Assembly (NCBI GenBank): GCA_944372345.1
Contig: CALVYT010000037.1
Span: 1-57,552 of the forward strand
Origin: an uncultured Clostridia bacterium
GTDB lineage: Bacteria > Bacillota > Clostridia > Christensenellales > Pumilibacteraceae
Direction: 5' to 3'
DNA length: 57,552 nucleotides
Positions 47,842-55,627 of the stretch are shown here, in pieces (within the stretch, counting starts at the first letter, position 1; each line of letters starts with the position of its first letter). The notes under the pieces were generated by a model. That model worked only from the letters and a program-made list of their open reading frames with translations. It did not search any database and was not told the origin of the DNA. The translations under genes were made by a program, and so were the position numbers.

Positions 47842-48726
47842 ATGGCATATTTGGAAGTAAAAGAATACAGAAAATCTTTCGGAGGAAACGAGGTGCTCAA
47901 AGGCATATCGTTCGGGCTGGAAAAGGGCGAGGTGCTCGCCGTCATAGGCGCGTCGGGCGGCGGCAAGACCACTCTGCTGCGCTGCCTGAATTTCCTCGAA
48001 ACTCCGGACGACGGCAGGCTCGAACTCGGCGGGGAAGTGCTGTTCGACGCGGCGGCGGAACGCGTGCGCCGCACGGACGACGCTACGCTGCGGAAAAACC
48101 GCCTGCACTTCGGACTCGTGTTTCAGCAGTTCAATCTCTTCCCGCAGTACAGCGTGCTCGGCAATGTGACTCTCGCGCGCAGGATGCTCGACAAGCAGGC
48201 GGTCAAAGAGGAAAAGAAGCGGCTGCTCTCCGAAATGAATAAGTTGAGCGGCGACGCGCGCCGCGCCGCGAAAGCGGACTTGAAGCGCGCGCTTGCGGCA
48301 TACGCCGCCGAAGCGGAAAAGCGCACGAACGAGGAAGCCCTCGCGCTGATCGAGCGGGTCGGACTGTCCGACAAACTCAACGCATACCCGTGCGAGCTTT
48401 CGGGCGGTCAGTGCCAGCGCGTGGCGATAGCCCGCGCCCTCGCCCTCACGCCCGACGTGCTCTGTTTCGACGAGCCTACGAGCGCGCTCGATCCCGAACT
48501 GACGGGCGAGGTGCTCCGCGTCATCAAGGGCTTGAAGAGCGGCGACAGGACGATGATAATCGTCACACACGAAATGGATTTCGCGCGCCGCGTCGCGGAT
48601 AAGGTGATGTTCATCGCGGACGGCATGGTGGAGGAGTTCGGCACGCCGGACGAGGTGTTCGGCACGCCGTCGGGCGAAAAGACGATAGCGTTCCTTTCCG
48701 CTCACGGCGACGCTGAAAATGAATAA
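47842..48726 (+). CDS. Amino-acid ABC transporter ATPase with helical insert
   Basis: A 294-residue GlnQ-type ATPase energising the fused importer. Walker A is GASGGGKTTLLR, the Q-loop is GLVFQQFNLFP, the signature is LSGGQCQRVAIARALA, Walker B is VLCFDEPTSALDPE, and the switch is VTHEMDFA. Between the Q-loop region (NVTLARRML) and the signature, about 40 extra residues rich in Lys, Glu and Ala form a predicted long charged helix (about 118-165) not usual for the family. This explains the length of 294 instead of about 245. It overlaps the MATE gene start by eight bases. Confidence 0.9.
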   Translation: MAYLEVKEYRKSFGGNEVLKGISFGLEKGEVLAVIGASGGGKTTLLRCLNFLETPDDGRLELGGEVLFDAAAERVRRTDDATLRKNRLHFGLVFQQFNLFPQYSVLGNVTLARRMLDKQAVKEEKKRLLSEMNKLSGDARRAAKADLKRALAAYAAEAEKRTNEEALALIERVGLSDKLNAYPCELSGGQCQRVAIARALALTPDVLCFDEPTSALDPELTGEVLRVIKGLKSGDRTMIIVTHEMDFARRVADKVMFIADGMVEEFGTPDEVFGTPSGEKTIAFLSAHGDAENE

Positions 48727-50176
48727 CGGCGTACCCGCCGACGTCCATACCGAAAAGCGCGCCGCGCCCGACCTCGGCGGCGGACCGCTGCCGAAGCTCG
48801 TAGCGCAGCTCGCGCTGCCCGCGATCGCCGCGCAGCTGATAAATCTGCTGTACAACCTCGTCGACAGGATATACGTCGGCGCGCTGCCGGGCGAGGAGGG
48901 AACGGACGCTCTCGCCGCGCTCGGTGTGGTGTTCCCCGTGACCCTGATCGTTACGGCTTTCGGCTATCTCGTCGGACTGGGCGGCGCGCCAGTCGCCAAT
49001 ATGCGTATGGGAGAGGGAAAGCGTGAGGAAGCGAACAAGGTATTCTGCAACGCGTTTGTTATGCTGTCGGCGTTCGGCGCGCTGCTGACGGTGTTCGTAC
49101 TGACGGCGGGCGACGCGCTTCTCGTCGCGTTCGGCGCGCCGGGCGATTGCTTTTCCTATGCTTCGGAATATCTGTTCGCGTACGGTTTCGGCAGCATTTT
49201 CGTCATACTCGTCGTAGGACTGAACCCGTTTATCACCGCGCAGGGCAGGAGCGTGACTGCGATGCTCACCGTGCTGTTCGGCGCGGCGCTCAACATTGCG
49301 CTCGATCCGCTGTTTATATATGCGTTCGGACTGGGCGTGCGCGGAGCGGCGATAGCGACGGTCATTTCGCAGGCGGCGAGCGCCGTCTGGGCGCTGGCGT
49401 TTTTCTTCCGCAAAAGCTCGACGTTTCGCCTCCGCGCGGCGGATATGCGCCCGCGCGCGAAAATAATGCTGTCCGTGCTCGCGCTCGGTCTGTCGCCGTT
49501 CATAATGACGGCAACGGAAAGCGCGGTGCAGATAGTGTTCAACGTGAACCTCAAACTCGCGACCGGCGGCAGCAGCGACCATACGGCTGCCTTGACGGTG
49601 ATGATGAGCGCGCTGCAAATGGTGTCTATGCCGCTGAACGGGCTGGGAACGGGCGTTCAGCCGCTTGTCAGCTACAATTACGGCGCGGGCAACGCGGACA
49701 GGGTGAAGCGTACCGTGAAGATCATAACGGTCGCCGCGCTGATATACAGTTCGAGCGTGTGGCTGCTGTCGCTGCTCGCTCCGCAGATATATGCTTTCAT
49801 TTTCGGCGCGAGCGCGGAAGTGACCGAACTCGTTATCGAATACACGCCGTTCTTTATGATGGGAACGATAATGTTCTTTGCGCAGATGACGTTGCAAAAT
49901 ACGTTCGTCGCGCTCGGTCAGGCGAAAATATCCGTGTTCCTCGCCTGCCTGCGAAAAGTGATACTGCTTATCCCGTTGTGCTTTATGCTGTCGCATTTTC
50001 TCGGGACGTTCGGCGTTTTTTTGAGCGAAGGCGTCGCGGACGTAACGGCGGGGATAGTGACCGCGCTGTCTTTTTTCATCGCATTCCCACGCATAGTGCG
50101 CAAACGCGTCGCGTTTCTTTCGGAGAGCGGCGGCGGAAAGGATGCAGAGGGAACGGAACGCGGCGAAGAAAAATAA
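48719..50176 (+). CDS. MATE family efflux transporter
   Basis: A 485-residue multidrug and toxin extrusion (MATE) protein with about 12 transmembrane helices in two homologous bundles. PLPKLVAQLALPAIAAQLINLLYNLVDRIYVG is the typical first helix pair, with LGGAPVANMRMGEGKREEA in the loop after it. GLGTGVQPLVSYNYGAGNADRVKR is the repeat-2 equivalent. It exports cationic compounds by Na+ or H+ antiport. Translation probably couples to the ABC ATPase because the ATG lies inside its end. Whether transport is functionally related to the amino-acid importer is unknown. Confidence 0.9.
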   Translation: MNNGVPADVHTEKRAAPDLGGGPLPKLVAQLALPAIAAQLINLLYNLVDRIYVGALPGEEGTDALAALGVVFPVTLIVTAFGYLVGLGGAPVANMRMGEGKREEANKVFCNAFVMLSAFGALLTVFVLTAGDALLVAFGAPGDCFSYASEYLFAYGFGSIFVILVVGLNPFITAQGRSVTAMLTVLFGAALNIALDPLFIYAFGLGVRGAAIATVISQAASAVWALAFFFRKSSTFRLRAADMRPRAKIMLSVLALGLSPFIMTATESAVQIVFNVNLKLATGGSSDHTAALTVMMSALQMVSMPLNGLGTGVQPLVSYNYGAGNADRVKRTVKIITVAALIYSSSVWLLSLLAPQIYAFIFGASAEVTELVIEYTPFFMMGTIMFFAQMTLQNTFVALGQAKISVFLACLRKVILLIPLCFMLSHFLGTFGVFLSEGVADVTAGIVTALSFFIAFPRIVRKRVAFLSESGGGKDAEGTERGEEK

Positions 50177-50204
50177 AAAATACATTAGAATTCGTCCCGA
50201 CATC

Positions 50205-50233
50205 TTGAAAAACGCGCCGCGCCGCTTTATAAT
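50205..50233 (+). promoter_or_regulatory. Promoter of the uL15-like membrane protein gene
   Basis: TTGAAA (50205-50210), 17 bases and TATAAT (50228-50233). Confidence 0.7.
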
Positions 50234-50241
50234 ATAGGCGT

Positions 50242-50292
50242 ATGAGCGCGGCGTATGCCGGCGATACAAGGAGGAAGCAAAAATGCTTATAA
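50242..50292 (+). CDS. Possible leaderless 16-codon upstream ORF
   Basis: An ATG eight bases after the -10 box opens a frame of 16 codons (MSAAYAGDTRRKQKCL) and stops at 50292, just past the ATG of the main gene at 50283. Its last codons cover the main ribosome binding site AAGGAGG. By analogy with the leaderless genes of this window it could be translated and influence the main gene. This is speculative. Confidence 0.25.
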   Translation: MSAAYAGDTRRKQKCL

Positions 50293-51461
50293 GTGCGATA
50301 GGTCCGTCCGAACTTACGATCATAATCTGCTGCGCGGTGGCTGCCGCGCTCGTGATCGCCGCGATAATAGTCGCGGTCGTTTCCGGCTCGAAGAGCAAAA
50401 AGGCGGGAGGCGAACAGCCGTCGCAGTCGCAGGACGCGATCGTTCCGGACAACGCGGAGAGCATCCCCGCGCCCGCGGCTGTTCTCCCCGAAGAAGCCGC
50501 CGAAGATCAGCCGGCGGAACGGCCGGTCGAAGAAGTCGTTGCCGATCAGCCGACGGAAGAAGCCGTTGCGGAGGAACCGCCTGCCGAAGGACCCGTTGCA
50601 GAACAGCCGGAAGAGCCGACGGAGCAGCCGGCGGAACAGCCGGTCGAAGAAGTCGTTGCCGATCAGCCGACGGAAGAACCCGCTGCAAAGCAGCCGGCGG
50701 AAGAAGCCGTTGCCGCGCCGCCTGCAGAAGAAAAGCCCAAGCGCACGCGTACGCGCAAACCAAAAGAGGAGCGCGCGGAGAGCGCGGCTGCGGAAGAAAA
50801 GCCCAAGCGTACCCGTACCCGCAAACCCAAAGAGGAGAGCGCGGAAAGCGCAACGGCAGAGGAAAAGCCCAAGCGTACCCGTACCCGCAAACCCAAAGAG
50901 GAAAACGCGGAAAGCGCGGCTGCCGAAGAAAAACCCAAGCGCACCCGCACCCGCAAACCAAAAGAGGAGGGCGCGGAGAGCGCGGCTGCCGAAGAAAAAC
51001 CCAAGCGCACGCGCACGCGTAAGCCCGAGGAAAAGCCTGCGGAAGCGGAAAAGCCTGCGAAGCCGAAGCGCAGGAGCGCACCCAAGCCGAAGCCGAAAAA
51101 GCAGGAGATAGAACTGCACGAAAAGGTTACCGCCGCGGAAGTGACGGAGATAGCGGACGAAGCCGCGGCGCGCGTCATAAAGCGAGAAAAGGTGGAGCGC
51201 AGGCGGGACGGAGCGGTGCGCGGTATCGTGAACGTGGATACGCTGTCGCAGAATTATTCGGCGGGAGAAGAGGTCAATTTGCAGAATCTGCTGGAAAAGA
51301 AGCTCGTGCCCGCGGGAACTACATACGTCAAGGTGCTCGCGCGCGGATTTATCGACAAACCGCTGAAAGTCCACGCCGACGACTTTTCCCTCGACGCGGT
51401 CAAGATGATCGCGGTGACGGGCGGAGAGGCGGTCAAAGCCGACCCGACGGAAAATAAGTGA
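50283..51461 (+). CDS. Membrane-anchored protein with KPKRTRTRKPKEE repeats and uL15-like end
   Basis: A 392-residue protein in four parts: a single transmembrane anchor (about 10-34); an Ala/Pro/Glu-rich acidic linker with PVEEVVADQPTEE copies (50-155); five near-identical 22-residue basic repeats of the EEKPKRTRTRKPKEE type (about 150-255); and a basic linker. The C-terminal domain (about 315-385) reads VNVDTLSQNYSAGEEVNLQNLLEKKLVPAG ... VKVLARGFIDKPLKVHADDFSLDAVKMIAVTGG, resembling the end of ribosomal protein uL15. It is not the ribosomal uL15 gene itself, which lies in the S10/spc operon. Its function is unknown. A role tethering ribosomes or RNA to the membrane is conceivable. Confidence 0.75.
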   Translation: MLISAIGPSELTIIICCAVAAALVIAAIIVAVVSGSKSKKAGGEQPSQSQDAIVPDNAESIPAPAAVLPEEAAEDQPAERPVEEVVADQPTEEAVAEEPPAEGPVAEQPEEPTEQPAEQPVEEVVADQPTEEPAAKQPAEEAVAAPPAEEKPKRTRTRKPKEERAESAAAEEKPKRTRTRKPKEESAESATAEEKPKRTRTRKPKEENAESAAAEEKPKRTRTRKPKEEGAESAAAEEKPKRTRTRKPEEKPAEAEKPAKPKRRSAPKPKPKKQEIELHEKVTAAEVTEIADEAAARVIKREKVERRRDGAVRGIVNVDTLSQNYSAGEEVNLQNLLEKKLVPAGTTYVKVLARGFIDKPLKVHADDFSLDAVKMIAVTGGEAVKADPTENK

Positions 51462-51538
51462 GCGTATGCTTTTGCCGCCGCGGCGATAAAGCCGCGGCGG
51501 TTTTTACGTCCGCGGGCGGGGCTACTGCCCCAAAAGTG

Positions 51539-51568
51539 TTGACGGCGGATATGCCGATGTGATATAAT
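51539..51568 (+). promoter_or_regulatory. Promoter of leaderless thioesterase gene
   Basis: TTGACG (51539-51544), 18 bases and TATAAT (51563-51568). Seven bases lie between it and the ATG at 51576. Confidence 0.75.
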
Positions 51569-51575
51569 ATGCGAT

Positions 51576-51980
51576 ATGAGCGACGAAAGGCTGGAAAAAC
51601 TCCGCAGGTATTTCGAGAACGACAGATTCGTGTCGCATTCGGACATCGAGATAGCCGAAGTGGGCGACGATTATGCCGTGACCGCAGCGGACGTGCTTCC
51701 GTGCCACCTAAACGCCGAGGGCGCGGTGCAGGGCGGAATGATATACACTCTCGCCGATTTCGCGTTTGCGGTGCTGGCAAACAGCCTCCACCCGACGACG
51801 GTGACGCAGTGCGCGCACGTCAGCTACATACGCGCCGCAAGGACGGCGCGGATCACGGCGACGGCGAGGGAGACCGAACGCGCGGGGCACAACTGCATAG
51901 TCGAAGTCATAGTGCGCGACGACGAGGGCAGAACGGTCTGCGTGTGCAATTTCAACGGGTTCGTCAGCTCGAAAGAATGA
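51576..51980 (+). CDS. PaaI-like hot-dog thioesterase
   Basis: A 134-residue single hot-dog protein. The active-site region reads LNAEGAVQGGMIYTLADFAFAVLANS, matching N-x-x-G-x-x-HGG-x-x-x-x-L-x-D of PaaI thioesterases except that the His of HGG is Gln. The central VTQCAHVSYIRAARTARITATA strand pair is also typical. It probably hydrolyses aryl- or acyl-CoA intermediates and stands at the head of the arylpyruvate/aryl-CoA operon (PaaK, IorAB). There is no ribosome binding site; the promoter predicts a leaderless mRNA. Confidence 0.85.
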   Translation: MSDERLEKLRRYFENDRFVSHSDIEIAEVGDDYAVTAADVLPCHLNAEGAVQGGMIYTLADFAFAVLANSLHPTTVTQCAHVSYIRAARTARITATARETERAGHNCIVEVIVRDDEGRTVCVCNFNGFVSSKE

Positions 51981-51998
51981 TCAAACGGGACGTCGACG

Positions 51999-53300
51999 AT
52001 GAAATTTTACGACAAGAAGATCGAAACGATGAGTCGCCGCTCTATGCGCGCGCTCCAACTGAAAAGACTTAAAGAGATAGTGGCGTACGCATACTCGCGC
52101 GTGCCGTTTTACAAAAAGAAATACGACGAAGCGGGCGTAAAGCCCTCGGATATAAAGACGCTGGAAGACATACGCAAACTGCCGTATGTCACCAAAGCGG
52201 ATCTCCGCGACAACTATCCTTACGGATTGCTCGCGGTGCCTCTCGGCGATCTTTCGCGCATACACGCGTCCAGCGGCACGAGCGGCAAGCCCACGGTGGT
52301 GGCGTATACGAAAGAGGATATGGAGGACTGGACGGAATGCGTCGCGCGGCTGGTGGTCGCGGCGGGCGGACGTTCGGACGACATAGTGCAGATCTGTTTC
52401 GGCTACGGACTGTTCACGGGTGCGCTCGGGCTCCATCAGGGCTGGGAGCGCATAGGCGCGGCGGTAATCCCCGCGTCGACGGGCAACAGCGAGCGCCAGC
52501 TTATGCTGATGAAGGATCTCGGAGCGACGGCTCTCGTCGCCACTCCGTCCTACGCGCTCCACCTTGCGGAAGTTATGGAGAAGTCTGGGATAAAACCGGA
52601 GGATCTCAAACTCCGTGTGGGCATGTTCGGCAGCGAGGCGAGCTCGGAGGAAATGCACCGCGAGCTTGCGGAAAAACTGCATCTGTTCCCGACGGACAAC
52701 TACGGGCTCAGCGAGCTTATCGGTCCCGGCGTGTCCGGCGAGTGCGAACATAAGTGCGGCATGCACATCAACGAGGACTATTTCTATCCCGAGATAATCG
52801 ATCCGACGACGCTCGAACCGACGGACGGGAGCGACTACGGCGAACTCGTGCTGACGAGTCTGACGAAGCGTTCTATGCCGATGATAAGATACCGCACCAA
52901 GGACGTGACGAAGATAGATTACTCTCCCTGCGCGTGCGGAAGAACGACGGCGCGCATGGCGAAGCTGAAAGGGCGCACGGACGATATGCTGATAATCAAA
53001 GGCGTCAACGTGTTTCCGTCGCAGATAGAGGGCGTGCTGCTGTCGTTTAAGGAGATAGGCAGCACATACGAGATAATCGTTACCCGCGAGGACTATAAGG
53101 ACAAGCTGGAAGTCAAAGTGGAACTCGTGGACGACTCGATCGTGGGCGACTACGGAGCGATCGAAAAACTTTCGCGCGAGATAAAGCACGCGCTGCGCAC
53201 GGTGCTGCAGATCGACGCGAAGCTGACCATAACCGAGCATATGAGCCTCGCCCGCAGCGAAGGCAAGGCGAAGCGCGTCATAGATTTGAGAAAATATTGA
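51999..53300 (+). CDS. paaK: Phenylacetate-CoA ligase, paralogue 1
   Basis: A 433-residue adenylate-forming ligase that activates an arylacetate with CoA and ATP. Visible are IHASSGTSGKPTVVAYT (the A3 phosphate loop), DNYGLSELIGPGVSGEC (A5), PMIRYRTKD (A7), and GRTDDMLIIKGVNVFPSQIE (A8), with MSLARSEGKAKRVIDLR at the end containing the catalytic Lys. In anaerobes that ferment aromatic amino acids this enzyme works with indolepyruvate:ferredoxin oxidoreductase, either activating arylacetate or, in reverse, making ATP from arylacetyl-CoA. iorA follows 13 bases downstream. Confidence 0.92.
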   Translation: MKFYDKKIETMSRRSMRALQLKRLKEIVAYAYSRVPFYKKKYDEAGVKPSDIKTLEDIRKLPYVTKADLRDNYPYGLLAVPLGDLSRIHASSGTSGKPTVVAYTKEDMEDWTECVARLVVAAGGRSDDIVQICFGYGLFTGALGLHQGWERIGAAVIPASTGNSERQLMLMKDLGATALVATPSYALHLAEVMEKSGIKPEDLKLRVGMFGSEASSEEMHRELAEKLHLFPTDNYGLSELIGPGVSGECEHKCGMHINEDYFYPEIIDPTTLEPTDGSDYGELVLTSLTKRSMPMIRYRTKDVTKIDYSPCACGRTTARMAKLKGRTDDMLIIKGVNVFPSQIEGVLLSFKEIGSTYEIIVTREDYKDKLEVKVELVDDSIVGDYGAIEKLSREIKHALRTVLQIDAKLTITEHMSLARSEGKAKRVIDLRKY

Positions 53301-53313
53301 TCGGAGCTGCGAT

Positions 53314-55035
53314 ATGAAAGAACTGATGCTTACAAACCATGCGGTGGCGCGGGGAGCGTACGAAGCGGGAGCGCGCGTGCTTTCCGCATATCCCGGAACG
53401 CCGAGCACGGAGATAGCCGAGAGTTTCGTCAAGTACGACGACGTTTACGCCGAATGGGCGCCCAACGAAAAGGTTGCTCTCGAAGTCGCCGTCGGAGCGG
53501 CGGTCGCGGGGGCGCGCGCAATGGCGTGTATGAAACACGTCGGGCTTAACGTGGCGGCGGATCCGCTGTTCACGGCTGCGTATACCGGCGTCAACGGCGG
53601 GCTCGTCATAGTTGTCGCCGACGACCCGGGCATGCATTCGTCGCAGAACGAGCAGGACTCGCGCTTTTACGCGCGCAGCGCGCATATAATGATGCTCGAA
53701 CCGTCCGACGCGCAGGAAGCCAAGGATTTCACCAAACTCGCGTTCGAACTCAGCGAGCGTTACGATACGCCCGTACTGCTGCGCCTGACGACGCGCGTCG
53801 CGCATTCGCGCGGGCTTGTCGAGCTTTGCGACAGGGAGGACGTCAAACTGCGCCCGTACGAAAAGTCGGTCACGAAATACACGATGATGCCCGCGAGCGC
53901 GATACTCCGCCATCAGGTCGTCGAGGAGCGCGACATAGAGCTTGCGAATATGGTGAACACGCTGGACGTCAACCGCGTGGAGCGCAGCCGCCGCGGCGGC
54001 AAGATAGGCGTCGTGTGCTCGGGCGTCGTATACCAATACGTCAAGGAAGCCCTGCCCGACGCGAGCATATTCAAGGTGGGGACGGTCTATCCTCTTCCGA
54101 TAAAGGCGATAGAGAAATTCGCGTCCTCCGTACAGCAGCTTTACGTCATCGAAGAACTCGAACCGTTCATCGAAAACCAGCTCAAAAAAGCGGGCATAAA
54201 GTGCAAGGGCAAGGAGATATTCTCGTTGCAGGGCGAACTGTCCGTTCTTAAAATACTCGAAAAATTCAACCGTAACGTGCCCGTGCCGACGCCCGCCAAG
54301 GTGCCCGGACGTCCGCCCGTGATGTGCGCGGGCTGCCCGCACCGCGGCGTGTTTTACGTCCTTTCCAAGTTAAAACTGACGGTGAACGGCGACATAGGCT
54401 GCTACACTCTCGGCGCGACGCCGCCGCTCTCTGCGGTGGACACCGTGCTCTGCATGGGCGCGTCGATAGGTATGGCGCACGGATTCAAGAAAGCGACGAA
54501 GGGCGTCAGCCGCAACGTGGCGGTCATAGGCGACTCCACGTTCATACACAGCGGTATAACGGGGCTCATAAACGCCGTATACAACGAGAGCGGCATAACG
54601 CTAATCATACTCGACAACTCGACGACGGGCATGACGGGTCATCAGGATCACCCCGCGACGGGCAGGAACCTCAAAGGCGAAAAAGCCCCCGCGGTGCTCC
54701 TCGACGATCTGTGCCGCGCCTGCGGAGTAAAGGACATCTCGATAGTGGACGCCTACGACATAGCCGCCGTGGAGGACGCCGTCAAGAAAGGTCTGGCGTC
54801 GCCGGAGGTCAGCGTCATCATCGCGCAGCGCCCCTGCGTGCTGCTCGACAAGCGCGTAAAGCCCTTTATGGAAACGGACGGCTGCCGTAACTGCGGCAAG
54901 TGCATGCAGATAGGCTGCCCGGCGATCTCGCGCACGGCGGACGGGGTGAAGATAGACCCCGATCAGTGCACGGGCTGCGGCGTGTGCGCCAAGGTGTGCC
55001 CGTTCGGAGCGATCAAGGAGGGCGTGAGGAAATGA
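53314..55035 (+). CDS. iorA: Indolepyruvate ferredoxin oxidoreductase, alpha subunit
   Basis: A 573-residue TPP- and iron-sulfur-dependent subunit. IorAB oxidatively decarboxylates arylpyruvates (indolepyruvate, phenylpyruvate) to arylacetyl-CoA and reduces ferredoxin. The pyrimidine-binding domain starts AYPGTPSTEIAESF and the TPP-binding domain has CAGCPHRGVFYVL, NGDIGCYTLG and GDSTFIHSGITGLINAVYN. Two 4Fe-4S clusters follow at the C-terminus (NCGKCMQIGCPAI and CTGCGVCAKVCPFGAI). The last four bases overlap iorB (ATGA). PaaK genes flank the pair, consistent with aromatic amino-acid fermentation. Confidence 0.95.
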   Translation: MKELMLTNHAVARGAYEAGARVLSAYPGTPSTEIAESFVKYDDVYAEWAPNEKVALEVAVGAAVAGARAMACMKHVGLNVAADPLFTAAYTGVNGGLVIVVADDPGMHSSQNEQDSRFYARSAHIMMLEPSDAQEAKDFTKLAFELSERYDTPVLLRLTTRVAHSRGLVELCDREDVKLRPYEKSVTKYTMMPASAILRHQVVEERDIELANMVNTLDVNRVERSRRGGKIGVVCSGVVYQYVKEALPDASIFKVGTVYPLPIKAIEKFASSVQQLYVIEELEPFIENQLKKAGIKCKGKEIFSLQGELSVLKILEKFNRNVPVPTPAKVPGRPPVMCAGCPHRGVFYVLSKLKLTVNGDIGCYTLGATPPLSAVDTVLCMGASIGMAHGFKKATKGVSRNVAVIGDSTFIHSGITGLINAVYNESGITLIILDNSTTGMTGHQDHPATGRNLKGEKAPAVLLDDLCRACGVKDISIVDAYDIAAVEDAVKKGLASPEVSVIIAQRPCVLLDKRVKPFMETDGCRNCGKCMQIGCPAISRTADGVKIDPDQCTGCGVCAKVCPFGAIKEGVRK

Positions 55036-55604
55036 ACATCCTGATAGTCGGCGTAGGCGGGCAGGGAACGCTGCTCGCGAGCAAGGTGCTCGGAAGATAC
55101 GCGGTGCTCTGCGGCAAGGACTGCAAACTCAGCGAAGTGCACGGTATGAGCCAGCGCGGAGGCAGCGTGGTCACGCACGTCCGCATAGGCGATAAAGTGC
55201 ATTCTCCCGTCATATGGGCGGGCGCGGCGGACGTGATACTCGCGTTTGAAGTGCTCGAAGCGGCGCGTATGAAGCATTTCCTGCGCCCGGGCGGCATACT
55301 GCTCGTCAACGACGTGCGTATCCTCCCGATGCCCTGCATAACGGGCGCGGCGAAGTACCCGGCGGGACTGAAAGAGCATATGCTCGAAGACATAAACGGC
55401 GCGTATTTCATACCCGCGGGCGAGATCGCGGAACAGGCGGGCAGCGTCCGCAGCGCGAACGTCGTGATGATCGGCGCGATGTGCCGTCTGTTCGGTTTCG
55501 ACAAGGCGAAAATGCGTCAGGCGGTATCGGATTGCGTTCCCGAAAAATTCGCGGAGATCAATCTCGCCGCTTTCGATCTCGGATACAACAGAGTCAAAAA
55601 ATAA
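55032..55604 (+). CDS. iorB: Indolepyruvate ferredoxin oxidoreductase, beta subunit
   Basis: A 190-residue gamma-domain-type subunit of the 2-oxoacid:ferredoxin oxidoreductase family. NILIVGVGGQGTLLASKVLGRYAV is the N-terminal signature and EVHGMSQRGGSVVTHVRIG the second conserved block, both contributing to CoA binding and the interface with IorA. GGAGG-type TGAGGAA precedes the ATG at 55032 inside iorA. Length is normal. Confidence 0.93.
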   Translation: MNILIVGVGGQGTLLASKVLGRYAVLCGKDCKLSEVHGMSQRGGSVVTHVRIGDKVHSPVIWAGAADVILAFEVLEAARMKHFLRPGGILLVNDVRILPMPCITGAAKYPAGLKEHMLEDINGAYFIPAGEIAEQAGSVRSANVVMIGAMCRLFGFDKAKMRQAVSDCVPEKFAEINLAAFDLGYNRVKK

Positions 55605-55627
55605 ATCTGCCAAAAAGGGAAAAACAG

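Noticed and set aside
50283..51461. Genuine ribosomal protein uL15
   Set aside because: The protein has a membrane anchor and repeats and is not in a ribosomal operon. Only the C-terminal domain is similar.
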